Part shown: one piece after another, positions 53,347 through 62,423 of the stretch
Position numbering within the stretch: the stretch's first letter is position 1
How the letters are laid out: every line of letters begins with the position of its first letter
NCBI GenBank assembly: GCA_947475415.1
Contig: CANJLH010000018.1
Coordinates: 1-64,000, forward strand
Direction of reading: 5' to 3'
From: Caulobacteraceae bacterium
GTDB taxonomy: Bacteria; Pseudomonadota; Alphaproteobacteria; Caulobacterales; Caulobacteraceae
Length of the DNA: 64,000 nucleotides
Position numbers and translations under genes: made by a program
Notes under the pieces: generated by a model
Database searches by the model: none
The model's input: only the letters and a program-made list of their open reading frames with translations
Told to the model about the DNA's origin: nothing

Positions 53347-54612
53347 TCAAGCCGCTTCCGCGTCGGAAATCCGGGCCCGGGCCGCAAAATCGACATCGTC
53401 GGCAAGCCTGGGCCCCACCACGGGCGTGACGATCTGTGACGCCCTTTTGGGATTGAGCGCTTCGGCATACACTGCGACCACCTGATCGAGAATTTCCGGC
53501 CAGCGGTAAGCTGCGCTTTGTGCAAGGGCGCCTGACGCCAACCGGCCGCATAGCCCTGGCTCGGCGAACAGAGTCTGCAGCGCTTGCGCGAAGGCCGCCG
53601 GGTCGGCGGCGGCGCACAGGATTCCGCTGTGTCCGGGTGTGATCAGCGAACGGGTATTAGGGGCGTCCGCACAGACCATGGCGAGGCCACTGGCCATCGC
53701 CTCGAGATTGACGTTGCCAAAGGTTTCCGTGCAGCTCGGATTGAGCAGAATGTCGCCGCTGGCCACCGCTGTGGCCAGGGCCTCGGCGGAAAGGTGGCCG
53801 GTGAAGACCGCGCGGGGCAACCGCTCCCGCAGCCAGGCTCCGGCTGGGCCCTCGCCAATGACCAGAACCTGAGCCGGGCCGGTCGCCGCTTCCAGGCGCG
53901 CGATGGCCTCGGCGAAGACCGCGAGGCCCTTTTCCATCACGATGCGCCCGAGGAATACGATCACGGGACGCGCATCGTCGAAGCCTTGGCTGCGTCGCCA
54001 TTCGAGATTGCGGCGGTCCGGTTTGAACAGGGCCTCGTCCACGCCACGCCCCCAGACGCGGACGCGGGCAGGTACGACCTGGGGCCGAAGCTCGTCAGCC
54101 ATGACCTGTGTCGGCGCGAGCACATAGTCGCAGGCCCGGTAGAAGGCCTGCAGGCGGCGCTGAAAAAAGGGTTTGAGGCGGCCTAGCGCGTAATACTCAA
54201 GGTAGGCGTCAAACAGGGTGTGGACGCTCGCCACGACCGGGAGGTTCAGGCTGCGCCCGAGTTTGAGCGCGGCCGCCCCAAGGAGATCCGGCGCCGAAAG
54301 GTGGATCAGATCCGGCTCGAACGCCTCGATATCGCGCCGGATGCGGGCCGGAAGCCCGAGTGCGAACCGGTAGTCGGGACGCAGGGGGATCGCCACGGAC
54401 GGCACCGACACCAGCTTTCCGACCGGCGGGAACGCGGGGTGCGCGGTTGTCGGCGAATAGACGCGAACCTCCGCGCCCAGTTTCGTCTGAAGATGCCCGA
54501 CCAGCCGGTTGAGCGACTTGTTCGCGCCATCCAGCGTGTAATTGTAGTTTCCAGAAAACAGGGCGACCCTAAGCGGTCTGGCATTCCGTGTGGGGTTGGC
54601 TGGCAGGTACAT
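53347..54612 (-). CDS. glycosyltransferase family 4 (SQD2/MgtA-like)
   Basis: A 421-residue GT-B retaining glycosyltransferase. The donor-binding C-terminal half has GRIVMEKGLAVFAEAI and the E-x7-E motif in CTETFGNVNLEAMASG; the N-terminal half opens with RVALFSGNYNYTLDG and has HLSAPDLLGAAAL. The likeness to sulfoquinovosyl and mannosyl lipid transferases suggests a membrane lipid acceptor. It is transcribed away from a second GT4 gene across 198 bp and is upstream of the LptF/LptG-type gene. Confidence 0.88.
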   Translation of the reverse strand: MYLPANPTRNARPLRVALFSGNYNYTLDGANKSLNRLVGHLQTKLGAEVRVYSPTTAHPAFPPVGKLVSVPSVAIPLRPDYRFALGLPARIRRDIEAFEPDLIHLSAPDLLGAAALKLGRSLNLPVVASVHTLFDAYLEYYALGRLKPFFQRRLQAFYRACDYVLAPTQVMADELRPQVVPARVRVWGRGVDEALFKPDRRNLEWRRSQGFDDARPVIVFLGRIVMEKGLAVFAEAIARLEAATGPAQVLVIGEGPAGAWLRERLPRAVFTGHLSAEALATAVASGDILLNPSCTETFGNVNLEAMASGLAMVCADAPNTRSLITPGHSGILCAAADPAAFAQALQTLFAEPGLCGRLASGALAQSAAYRWPEILDQVVAVYAEALNPKRASQIVTPVVGPRLADDVDFAARARISDAEAA

Positions 54613-54810
54613 ATCGGCCTTGGTCCTTGCGCACCCAGGAATGGGGGCCGCTCAATCTGTTGACGCCGCCGGCCGCACGGCTCCGCAGGTGTCGATCGCG
54701 GAATTGCGGTAGGCAGCGTTCGGCGTCGTCACGTTTGGGCGGGCCGATTCGCGCCTCAGCCTAGAGTCCGCATGTGCAAGGTTTGTGATGGCGACTGAGC
54801 GGACGGATCG

Positions 54811-55995
54811 ATGCGCATAGCCGAAGTCGCTGAGTTCTATTCACCGACGGGTGGCGGGGTCCGCAGCTACATCGACCGGAAATTCACGGCCGCCGCCGCC
54901 GCGGGACATGAGCTGTTCGTGCTTGCGCCGGCCGGCGAGGACAGCTTTGAGCCCAGGCTTGGCGGCGGCGTCGTATGGATCCGCTCGCCGCAACTGCCCA
55001 TGGACTCGAATTACCATATGTTCTGGCGCGCCGAGTCCGTGTTCCGACAGTTGGACTTGCTCCGCCCCGACTTGGTGGAGGCGTCATCGCCCTGGCGCGG
55101 CGCTTGGATCGCGGCCGGATGGCCTGGCGCCGCGCCCCGCGCGCTGTTCGTACATGCCGATCCGGTGGCGTCATATCCGCAGCGATGGCTTGCACCCATC
55201 GCAAGGCCGGAACAGGTGGATCGCCTGTTCGCAGCCTACTGGTCCTACCAGCGCAGGCTTGCCCGGCGATTCGACCGTCTGGTCGTCGGCGGCGACTGGC
55301 TGGCCGCGCGACTCGCCGCGAACGGAGTCGACGGGGCCATCTCGATCCCGCTCGGGGTTGATCGCGGCCTATTCTCCCCGCTGCGCCGCGACACAGCTTT
55401 GCGCGCCGAGCTCCTGGCCGCCTGTTCGCTGCCGGTGTCGGCGACGCTCCTCGTCGCTGTCGGGAGATTCCACCCTGAAAAACGGTGGCCGATGGTCATA
55501 TCGGCTGTGTTGAAGGCCGCGGAGACAGCGCCGATGGGACTGGTCCTGATCGGCGATGGCCTGGACCGCGCACGTGTCATCCGCGCCGCGGCCGGTCATC
55601 CGCATATCTCGATTATGGCGCCGGTCCACGAACGCAGGCGTCTGGCGTCGATCCTCGCAAGCGCCGATGCGCTGGTGCATGGCGGCGAGTCGGAGACGTT
55701 CGGACTGGTGGCCGCTGAGGCCGTGGCGTCGGGAACGCCTATCGTGGTCCCCGACCGCGGCGGCTGCGCGGACCTTGCAAATCCGGCTGTGTCCGAGGTC
55801 TATCGCGCAGGCGAAGCCAACGCAGTCGCGGCGGCGCTGCTGAGGCTCATTGGCCGGGTCCCGGCCCGCCTGAGGCGCGAGGCGATCCGGCTGGCGGCTC
55901 TGGCCCGCAGCGACGAACAACACTTTAAGGAATTGTTCGAAACCTATGCTGCACTTGCAGTTTCCCGCGCCGAACCAAACCGGGCGGTGGCCTGA
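54811..55995 (+). CDS. glycosyltransferase family 4
   Basis: A 394-residue GT-B glycosyltransferase. FYSPTGGGVRSYID near the N-terminus is the usual nucleotide-facing loop, VAVGRFHPEKRW and GDGLDRARVI lie in the donor domain, and the E-x7-E pair is in GGESETFGLVAAEAVASG. It heads a plus-strand operon with a multi-spanning membrane protein (starting 3 bp later) and a GINT1-like beta-propeller protein. Together with the opposite-strand GT4, it may build a short glycan on a lipid. Confidence 0.88.
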   Translation: MRIAEVAEFYSPTGGGVRSYIDRKFTAAAAAGHELFVLAPAGEDSFEPRLGGGVVWIRSPQLPMDSNYHMFWRAESVFRQLDLLRPDLVEASSPWRGAWIAAGWPGAAPRALFVHADPVASYPQRWLAPIARPEQVDRLFAAYWSYQRRLARRFDRLVVGGDWLAARLAANGVDGAISIPLGVDRGLFSPLRRDTALRAELLAACSLPVSATLLVAVGRFHPEKRWPMVISAVLKAAETAPMGLVLIGDGLDRARVIRAAAGHPHISIMAPVHERRRLASILASADALVHGGESETFGLVAAEAVASGTPIVVPDRGGCADLANPAVSEVYRAGEANAVAAALLRLIGRVPARLRREAIRLAALARSDEQHFKELFETYAALAVSRAEPNRAVA

Positions 55996-55998
55996 GCC

Positions 55999-56922
55999 GT
56001 GCCGCCACCGCAGTCTGAACCTGCGTCGGCGGTGAAGGCGATTGAGCCGCCAGGACCTTGGCGGCGCGCGCTGGCCGGTCTGGCGTCCGTCGCGTTGTTG
56101 GCGGCGATCCTCCTGCAGTTGCGCGGCGCGGCCGACGGAGCCCTTACGATGCTCCAAACTTTGCCGGCTGGCGCGTGGGTGGTGTTCGCCCTGTCATATC
56201 TGGTCCAACCGACAGCCGACCTGGCGATATACGGCCGCTTGTGGAAACTACCGCTTAGCGGATTTGCGGCCCTGCTCCGCAAGACGGCGATCAACGAGGT
56301 CGTACTGGGCTATGGCGGCGAGATTTTTCTCTATTTCTGGGCGCGCGGCCGGCCAAATGTCGTTCAAGCGCCGTTCGCAAGCGTCAAGGACGTCGCCATT
56401 TTGTCCGCGCTGGCCAGCAATCTTCTGACGTTGGTCATGCTGGCCTACAGCGCGCCCCGCCTGAGCCAGCTGCATCTTGCACAGCACCTGGGACCTGCGC
56501 TGTGGGTTGGCGTGGGGTTGGTGACGCTGTCGCTTTGCATTCTGGTGTTTGCGCGAAGAGTCTTCTCATTGCCGCGCACAGCGCTGGCCTATGTGGCTGC
56601 GGTCCATGCCTTGCGCCTCCTGGCTGTGAGCGCACTGACAGTGCTGCTATGGCGCCTGGCGCTGCCGGCCGTTCCGTTGGCGAGCTGGATTCACCTTCTG
56701 ACCCTGCGCCTTCTGGTCTCCCGCGCGCCCTTCGTTCCCAACAAGGAACTGGTGTTCGGTAATCTGGTGCTGCTGCTCGTCGGCGCCGATGCGCCCGTGG
56801 CGGTCCTGCTCGCAAGCCTCGCCCTGGCCTGGCTCGCGGCGCACCTGTTGGTGCTCACGGTTCTCGGCGCGGGCGACGCCATACGCGCCTTGCGCCTGCG
56901 GTCCACCCGGGCGGCTTCGTGA
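55999..56922 (+). CDS. multi-spanning membrane protein, lysylphosphatidylglycerol synthase/UPF0104-like
   Basis: A 307-residue inner-membrane protein with about seven hydrophobic segments and a Pro-rich cytosolic start. The start is GTG 55999, 3 bp after the glycosyltransferase stop. The order of helices and the segment NEVVLGYGGEIFLYFWARG resemble the flippase-like integral part of LPG synthases, found in many glycolipid loci. Its stop overlaps the next start as GTGA. A lipid flippase role is inferred from context only. Confidence 0.6.
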   Translation: MPPPQSEPASAVKAIEPPGPWRRALAGLASVALLAAILLQLRGAADGALTMLQTLPAGAWVVFALSYLVQPTADLAIYGRLWKLPLSGFAALLRKTAINEVVLGYGGEIFLYFWARGRPNVVQAPFASVKDVAILSALASNLLTLVMLAYSAPRLSQLHLAQHLGPALWVGVGLVTLSLCILVFARRVFSLPRTALAYVAAVHALRLLAVSALTVLLWRLALPAVPLASWIHLLTLRLLVSRAPFVPNKELVFGNLVLLLVGADAPVAVLLASLALAWLAAHLLVLTVLGAGDAIRALRLRSTRAAS

Positions 56923-57806
56923 ATCCGCCAGGGCTAGACATCTGGCGGGTGGGGTTGGCTGAAGCCCCGATCACAACCATCAGCCAGCCGGGCGGGCTGG
57001 GCGCAGCCAGGATCCATTGGCTGCCGGAAGCGCCGCCGCAGGCCTTTTTCGCCGATCCCTTTGGCCTATGGCGCGACGGGCGGCTGCACCTCTTCGTCGA
57101 GGCTTACGACTATCGGAGCCGCAAGGGAGTGATCCAATGGATGACGCTGGATCAGGCGTTCCAATCCTCTGCGCCCAGGACCGTGCTCAAGGAACCCTGG
57201 CACCTTTCCTATCCGCAGGTGTTCACCCATGACGACCAGGTGTGGATGTTGCCCGAGGCGCACCGATCTGGCGGACTGACCCTCTATCGCGCCGTGAACT
57301 TTCCTGAGGTCTGGGAGCCCGCCGCCCGGTTCGAACTCGACACCGCCGCCATCGACGCCACGCCGTTCCGCCACGAAGGCCTTTGGTGGCTGGCCTATTC
57401 GCCGGATGGACCACAATCATGGAAACAGGGACGCCTTCATCTGGCCTACGCCGAGCGCCTCACGGGCCCCTGGCGCCCCCATCCTATGAACCCGGTTCGC
57501 ATTGATCGCGCCTCCAGCCGGCCCGGCGGAACCGTGTTCGAGCGCGACGGCCGGCCGGTGCTGCCGGTCCAGGATTGTTCGCGCACCTATGGCGGCGCCG
57601 TGCGGCTGCTTGAGATCCAGACCCTGACGCCGGACAGGTTCAAGGCTGAGGCCGGCCCCCCACTCGAAGCGCCAGCGTCAGCCGGCGGCTACAAGGACGG
57701 ACTGCACACCTTGTCGGCGTGCGGGCCTGTGACCCTGTTCGACGTCAAGCGGATCGACCGCTCACTTCGCTCGCTCACAATCGCCGCCCTAAGCCGCGCT
57801 ACATAG
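56919..57806 (+). CDS. beta-propeller protein similar to the N-terminal domain of glucosamine inositolphosphorylceramide transferase
   Basis: A 295-residue protein, GTG start at 56919 overlapping the previous stop. It has repeated propeller-type blades with FFADPFGLW and LHLFVEAYDYRSRKG near residues 44-65, YPQVFTHDDQVWMLPE around 96-111, and HLAYAERLTGPWRPHPMNPV near 173. These match the family whose plant members carry this domain beside a glycosyltransferase that decorates sphingolipids. No Sec signal is visible. In bacteria the domain stands alone in glycan clusters; its activity is not established, and resemblance to GH43-type propellers is an alternative. Confidence 0.7.
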   Translation: MNPPGLDIWRVGLAEAPITTISQPGGLGAARIHWLPEAPPQAFFADPFGLWRDGRLHLFVEAYDYRSRKGVIQWMTLDQAFQSSAPRTVLKEPWHLSYPQVFTHDDQVWMLPEAHRSGGLTLYRAVNFPEVWEPAARFELDTAAIDATPFRHEGLWWLAYSPDGPQSWKQGRLHLAYAERLTGPWRPHPMNPVRIDRASSRPGGTVFERDGRPVLPVQDCSRTYGGAVRLLEIQTLTPDRFKAEAGPPLEAPASAGGYKDGLHTLSACGPVTLFDVKRIDRSLRSLTIAALSRAT

Positions 57807-57819
57807 AGACGCGCGTTGT

Positions 57820-58105
57820 TCAGAGCGCGCTGTCCTGTGGGGCCGTGCACATTTCCGCAGCCAACGCCCACAGTGCGTTGCTGGACCGTGACGGTGATCC
57901 CAGTGGCCTAGCCAGCACATAGGTTTCGAATTCCGTGTCGGGCGGCGGCGTCTCGCTCTCCAGCTGGATCGCCAGGGCCCAGCGGGGGGCCGTATATTTT
58001 CGTGGGCAAGGTAACCGTGATGAGCAAGGCGATCGCCGCGGGCTGAGGCGTGATCTTGCGGTCACACGGCCGTGACCGGCGTTGACAATCGGCCGACAGC
58101 CCCAC
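57820..58105 (-). pseudogene. possible frameshifted small gene or relic
   Basis: On the minus strand one frame reads PAAIALLITVTLPTKIYGPP up to a run of six C (plus-strand G 57984-57989); a second frame continues after it with WALAIQLESETPPPDTEFE and ends ALWALAAEMCTAPQDSAL at a TGA at 57820. Both halves look more protein-like than their alternatives, and the join falls on the homopolymer, as expected for an indel mutation or a sequencing error. No ribosome binding site or family was recognised. Confidence 0.28.
58059..58087 (+). promoter_or_regulatory. inverted repeat and TTGACA box upstream of the lyase operon
   Basis: CGGTCAC (58059-58065) and GTGACCG (58072-58078) are exact reverse complements around ACGGCC, followed by TTGACA at 58082-58087, a perfect -35 match. 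A convincing -10 box at 16-18 bases is not seen. The set lies 44-72 bp before the start codon and may control the PrpB-like operon. Confidence 0.35.
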
Positions 58106-58130
58106 ACTGCGGAGACGGGAGGCCCCGCCG

Positions 58131-59039
58131 ATGTCCTATCTCGTCGCGTCTTCGCGTCCGGTGCAAACCGCCGGAGCCTTGTTCCGCCAGGCTCTGGCCA
58201 GGCCCGGAATCCTGTGTCTGCCGGGCGCCTACAACGGCTTGTCCGCCCTGCAGGCCAAGGCCGCGGGTTTTGAGGCGCTCTATCTGTCCGGCGCGGCGGT
58301 GTCCGCCGCCATGGGTCTCCCTGACCTTGGCGTGACCACCATCGATGATTTGTGCTTCCACATCCGCCAATGCTGGCACGCCGCGGCGCTGCCGATGCTG
58401 GTGGATGGGGACACCGGGTTCGGCGAGGCGCTGAATGTCATGAACATGGTGGTCCGCTTCGAGGAGGCGGGCGCCGGCGCGGTGCAGATCGAGGACCAGG
58501 TGCTGCCCAAGAAGTGCGGCCACCTGAACGACAAGAAACTGGTCAGCCCCCAGGACATGGCCGCCAAGATCGCCGCCGCCGCCCGGGCCCGCCGCGACCT
58601 GGTGATCGTCGCGCGAACCGACGCCGTGGCGGGGGAGGGACTGGACGCCGCCATCGACCGGGCCCGGCTCTATTTGGAAGCTGGCGCCGATGCGATATTT
58701 CCCGAAGCCCTGACCGATCCGGAGATGTTTCGGGCCTTCGCCAAGGCGGTGAAGGCGCCGCTGCTGGCGAATATGACCGAGTTCGGGGCGACACCGTTCC
58801 TCACCGCGGCTGAGTTCGAAGCCCTGGGCTACGAAATGGTGATCTGGCCGGTGAGCGCCCTACGGGTCGCGGCCAAGGCGCAAGAGGATCTTTATGCGAC
58901 CCTCGCCGCGGAAGGCGTCGCGGCGTCGCGGGTGGGCCGGATGCAGACGCGTGCGGAACTCTATGAAACCCTCGACTATGCCGGATACGAGGCGTTGGAC
59001 GCCGCAATTGTAAAAACGGTGTTGCCACAGGGTTCGTGA
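58131..59039 (+). CDS. isocitrate lyase/PEP mutase superfamily protein (PrpB-like)
   Basis: A 302-residue TIM-barrel lyase. VDGDTGFGE (91-99) binds Mg2+, EDQ near residue 121 completes the metal site, and KKCGH (127-131) is the loop with catalytic Cys129 as in 2-methylisocitrate lyase. Start at ATG 58131 with GGGAGG upstream. The superfamily also contains 2,3-dimethylmalate lyase and oxaloacetate decarboxylase, and the presence of a PrpF-like isomerase downstream suits a small branched dicarboxylate. No methylcitrate synthase gene is near, so propionate metabolism is not the obvious role. Confidence 0.87.
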   Translation: MSYLVASSRPVQTAGALFRQALARPGILCLPGAYNGLSALQAKAAGFEALYLSGAAVSAAMGLPDLGVTTIDDLCFHIRQCWHAAALPMLVDGDTGFGEALNVMNMVVRFEEAGAGAVQIEDQVLPKKCGHLNDKKLVSPQDMAAKIAAAARARRDLVIVARTDAVAGEGLDAAIDRARLYLEAGADAIFPEALTDPEMFRAFAKAVKAPLLANMTEFGATPFLTAAEFEALGYEMVIWPVSALRVAAKAQEDLYATLAAEGVAASRVGRMQTRAELYETLDYAGYEALDAAIVKTVLPQGS

Positions 59040-59136
59040 CGACGGCCGCACCGCTGGCGCCGCGTTGACAGGTGTCGTGCGACGCCGGCAAATGGGCCGA
59101 AACTCAATTGCACGATGCGTAATTTGCAGGGTGAAT

Positions 59137-60288
59137 ATGGAACTCGAACAACTTCTTCAGGCCATTCCCATCGAGGCGGGCACCACCCAGACCGGCGTCG
59201 AACTGCATTCCGGCATCGCTCGGCTCTATCCGCGGGTCTACGGAAACCTGGTGCGCCAGGTGGGCGAGACATCGAAGACCGGGATCATCATTGTCCATCC
59301 GATGTCCAATTTCCACGGCCATCACCTGCTGCCGCCGATCGCGGCGTCCGGCGTGCCGATCATCGGGCTCAACACCCGCTATGCCGGCAACGACGCGGTG
59401 GTGATCCTGGAGAACTGCCTGCTCGATATCGATGCGGCGATCCGTTGGGCGCGCGGGACGCTGGGGTGGGAAAAGGTGGTGCTGTGCGGCTTCTCCGGCG
59501 GTGGGCCGCTGGTGTCGCTCTACCAGGCCCAGGCGGAACATCCGACCATCACCGCGACGCCCACCGGCGATCCGCCGGACCTGACCAAGCAACGGCTTTC
59601 GCCGGCCGACGCCCTGCTGCTGATCGCCGCCAGCCCCTCGCGCCATCAGTTGCTGACGGAGTTCATCGATCCCTCCGTGACGGACGAAAAGGATCCGGAC
59701 TCCACCGACCCCGAACTTGACCTTTACGCGGAAGGCCGCGAGCCGCCCTACGATCGCGGCTGGGTCGCGGCCTATCGACAGGCGCAGAAGGCGCGGGTCC
59801 AGCGGATCGAAGACTGGTGCGTGTCCGAACTCAAGCGGCTGGGCGCCATGGGCATCCGTGACCGGGCCTTCGTGGTGTCGCGGACGGCGGCGGACCCACG
59901 CTTCCTGGACCTGACCATCGACCCCAGCGACCGGGCGGTTGGGTCGATCTGGGGCGACGCCAAGGCGGCCAACCGCTCGCCGGGTCCGATGGGTCAGTTC
60001 TCCACTCTGCGCAGCTGGATCAGCACCTGGAGCCCGACCTATTCCAATGGCGACGCGCCTAAGAATCTGGCCAAGGTGAGCGTGCCGGTGGGGATCATCC
60101 CGATGACCGCCGACCAGGGCTCGCTCATGGTCCACGCCGAGCAGCTTCGGGCGGCGGTGCGGCCAGATCTGTGCGACTTCATGCCGGTGAAGGGCGCCAC
60201 CCACTACCTCTACGGCCAGCCCGAGCTGTTCAAGGTCACCATCGACCACATTTCCGGCTGGCTGGACCGGCGGGCGTTGCGGTCATGA
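59137..60288 (+). CDS. alpha/beta hydrolase
   Basis: A 383-residue alpha/beta hydrolase starting at ATG 59137 (MELEQLLQAIPIEAG). HPMSNFHGHH is in the oxyanion-hole position, LCGFSGGGP has the nucleophile Ser, and the late KGATHYLYGQPEL supplies the His. An inserted helical lid of about 120 residues separates the nucleophile from the acid and base. Its stop overlaps the VOC gene start (ATGA). A clear relative starts at 63679 and runs off the window. Substrate unknown. Confidence 0.83.
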   Translation: MELEQLLQAIPIEAGTTQTGVELHSGIARLYPRVYGNLVRQVGETSKTGIIIVHPMSNFHGHHLLPPIAASGVPIIGLNTRYAGNDAVVILENCLLDIDAAIRWARGTLGWEKVVLCGFSGGGPLVSLYQAQAEHPTITATPTGDPPDLTKQRLSPADALLLIAASPSRHQLLTEFIDPSVTDEKDPDSTDPELDLYAEGREPPYDRGWVAAYRQAQKARVQRIEDWCVSELKRLGAMGIRDRAFVVSRTAADPRFLDLTIDPSDRAVGSIWGDAKAANRSPGPMGQFSTLRSWISTWSPTYSNGDAPKNLAKVSVPVGIIPMTADQGSLMVHAEQLRAAVRPDLCDFMPVKGATHYLYGQPELFKVTIDHISGWLDRRALRS

Positions 60289-60809
60289 ACGACGCCGCCA
60301 TACCTGTGCGGTCGCTGCACCATTACGCATACCGGTGTCGAAACGCCGAGGAGACCCGTCACTTCTACGAGGACATCCTGGGCCTGCCGCTGGTGCACAC
60401 GGTCTACCATGACCGTGTGCCGAGCACCGGGGAGTATCACCCCTATCTGCACATCTTCTTTGAAATGGCCGACGGGTCCTGCCTGGCGTTCTTCGACCTC
60501 CTGGATGAAACCGGTTGCGCGCCGGACCCGGCGACGCCGATTTGGGTCAATCACCTGGCGCTTCGTGTGGACACCAATAATCGGCTGCTGGAGCTAAAGG
60601 CGCGGCTGGAGGCCCATGGAATTGAGACGCTGGGCGTCGTGGACCACAAAATCTTCAACTCGGTCTATTTCTTTGATCCCAACGGAATCCGCCTGGAACT
60701 GACGCACCAGACGGCGGGGCCAGAGCGGATGGCGGAACTGGCGGCGGCGGCGCACGGGATTCTGGCGCAGCGGGGAGAACTGATGGCGGCGCGCCGGCAG
60801 GACGCCTGA
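60285..60809 (+). CDS. VOC family protein (glyoxalase/dioxygenase superfamily)
   Basis: A 174-residue VOC-fold protein. ATG 60285 overlaps the hydrolase stop. SLHHYAYRCRNAEETRHFYE begins the first beta-alpha-beta unit with a metal-ligand His, VNHLALRV gives the second His, and FFDPNGIRLELTHQT gives the Glu. This three-ligand set means it could be an active metalloenzyme such as a lactoylglutathione lyase-like isomerase or a ring-fission dioxygenase of the short type. It is part of a tightly packed operon. Confidence 0.82.
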   Translation: MNDAAIPVRSLHHYAYRCRNAEETRHFYEDILGLPLVHTVYHDRVPSTGEYHPYLHIFFEMADGSCLAFFDLLDETGCAPDPATPIWVNHLALRVDTNNRLLELKARLEAHGIETLGVVDHKIFNSVYFFDPNGIRLELTHQTAGPERMAELAAAAHGILAQRGELMAARRQDA

Positions 60810-60815
60810 GCGCCG

Positions 60816-61265
60816 ATGCCGCCCGAGGCCACTCTATTATTCGAATTGCGCATCGACGCGCGGTTGGAGGCGGCCTTCGCGTCGCCCCTGGGCCAGCGGC
60901 GGGTGGTGGCGATCGATGGCGGCTCTTATCAGGGTCCGCGGCTGAAGGGGATCGTCGCCCCCGGCGGATCGGATTGGCTCACCACCCGCCCCGACGGAGT
61001 GCGGGAAATCGACGTCAAGGTTCTGCTTCGCGAAGACGATGGCGAGGTCATCGCCATGAGCTATCGCGGCTATCGCACCGCATCGCCCGAGGTCCTGGCC
61101 GCGGAGATGGCGGGCAGGGCCGCGGATCCCGCGGACTTCGTCTATCGGACGGCGCATCTGTTCGAAGCCAGCGGCCGCTGCGCCTGGTTGAATGACGTGG
61201 TGGGCGCAGGTGTGGGCACACGTGGTCCGCAGGGATTGGTCTATCGTGTCTACCAGCTCGGCTAG
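60816..61265 (+). CDS. DUF3237 family protein
   Basis: A 149-residue beta-barrel-like protein. GPRLKGIVAPGGSDWLTTRPDG near residue 45 and MSYRGYRTASPEV around 75 are typical of DUF3237 (UPF0311), as is the end QGLVYRVYQL. It has no known catalytic residues; members lie next to aromatic and dicarboxylate catabolic genes. It begins 6 bp after the VOC gene and overlaps the PrpF-like gene by 20 bases. Function unknown. Confidence 0.83.
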   Translation: MPPEATLLFELRIDARLEAAFASPLGQRRVVAIDGGSYQGPRLKGIVAPGGSDWLTTRPDGVREIDVKVLLREDDGEVIAMSYRGYRTASPEVLAAEMAGRAADPADFVYRTAHLFEASGRCAWLNDVVGAGVGTRGPQGLVYRVYQLG

Positions 61266-62397
61266 TCCCCAACTCAGCGTCCCGGCGGTGTTCATGCGCG
61301 GAGGCACCAGCAAGGGCGTGTTCTTCCATGGGCGCGATCTGCCTGCGGACAAGCCCTCCCGCGACGCCCTGTTCCTGTCGGTGTTGGGCAGTCCCGATCC
61401 CTATGGCCGCCAGCTTGACGGCCTGGGCGGTGGAGTCTCGTCCCTGTCGAAGGTGGCTGTGATCGATCCGCCCAGCCGGCCGGACGCCGATGTGGACTAC
61501 ACCTTCGGCCAGGTGTCGGTCGGCGAGGCGTTGGTGGACTATGGAGGCACCTGCGGAAACCTCGCCTCAGCGGTTGGCCCCTTCGCTGTGGACGAGGGAT
61601 TGGTGCGCGCGACGGGTGACGAAGCCATGGTGCGCATTCATGCAGTCAACACGGGCCGGATCATCACGGCGCGGTTCCGGATGGCGAACGGCTGCGCCGC
61701 CGTGGCCGGCGATCTGGAGATTCCCGGAGTGGCTGGAACCGGCGCTGCGATCCAGCTGACGTTCCTGGAGCCGGGTGGGGCGAGCCTACTTCCCACCGGG
61801 TCGGTGATCGACGCCTTCCAGGTCCCGGGATTTGGCCTGGTGCGAGCCTCCCTGGTGGACGCCGCCAACGCCTGTGTGTTCGTCGCCGCAGACGATCTCG
61901 GCCTGACCGGGGCGGAGCCACCTGGGACGCTGGACGCAAATGGTCCGGTGATGGCGGCGCTGGAATGGCTGCGCGCCCAGGCCGGGGTGCGCATGGGCCG
62001 GGGGGCGACGCCTGAGGTGGTCACACGCCAATCGCCGGGAAATCCAAAGGTCGCCTTGGTGGGACCGCCGGCGGCGTCCAGGTTGCTGAACGGGCAGGAT
62101 GTCCCTGAATCGGCGATGGACGTGTCCTTGCGGATGCTGTCCATGGGAATCGCGCACAAGGCCGCGCCTCTGACCGGAGCGCTCTGCCTTGCGGTGGCGG
62201 CCCGTATCGGGGGCACGGTGGTGGCGCAGGCGGCGCGCGGCGGCGTCGGGCGGGTCCGGGTCGGCACGCCCTCGGGCGTCGTGCCGGTAGACGCCGATGT
62301 CGAGTGGGGCGACGGCTGGCGGGCGCGCTCGGCCAGCGTCTACCGCACCGCGCGGCGACTGATGGACGGCAAGGTCATGGTTCCGCGGGTGGACTGA
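61246..62397 (+). CDS. PrpF family isomerase (4-oxalomesaconate tautomerase/2-methylaconitate isomerase-like)
   Basis: A 383-residue double-psi-barrel protein that moves a C=C double bond in small unsaturated acids. GTG 61246 is chosen as start since it gives the short lead usual before VPAVFMRGGTSKG. Lys69 (SSLSKVA) and Cys103 (DYGGTCGN) match the active lysine and cysteine described for PrpF, with the same spacing of 34. In aromatic catabolism the GalD member tautomerises 4-oxalomesaconate in gallate breakdown, which would connect with the tannase genes, but other 4-oxalomesaconate-pathway genes are not seen here. Confidence 0.87.
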   Translation: MSTSSASPQLSVPAVFMRGGTSKGVFFHGRDLPADKPSRDALFLSVLGSPDPYGRQLDGLGGGVSSLSKVAVIDPPSRPDADVDYTFGQVSVGEALVDYGGTCGNLASAVGPFAVDEGLVRATGDEAMVRIHAVNTGRIITARFRMANGCAAVAGDLEIPGVAGTGAAIQLTFLEPGGASLLPTGSVIDAFQVPGFGLVRASLVDAANACVFVAADDLGLTGAEPPGTLDANGPVMAALEWLRAQAGVRMGRGATPEVVTRQSPGNPKVALVGPPAASRLLNGQDVPESAMDVSLRMLSMGIAHKAAPLTGALCLAVAARIGGTVVAQAARGGVGRVRVGTPSGVVPVDADVEWGDGWRARSASVYRTARRLMDGKVMVPRVD

Positions 62398-62423
62398 GCA
62401 CGCGGACGCAGAGGGAGATTGGT

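Larger units (their letters stand above)
57807..58130. other. 324-bp gap between glycolipid and lyase operons
   Basis: No intact gene. It holds a possible frameshifted minus-strand relic (57820-58105) and, nearer the lyase gene, an inverted repeat and a TTGACA box. No terminator with a T-run was found after the propeller gene. Confidence 0.45.
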
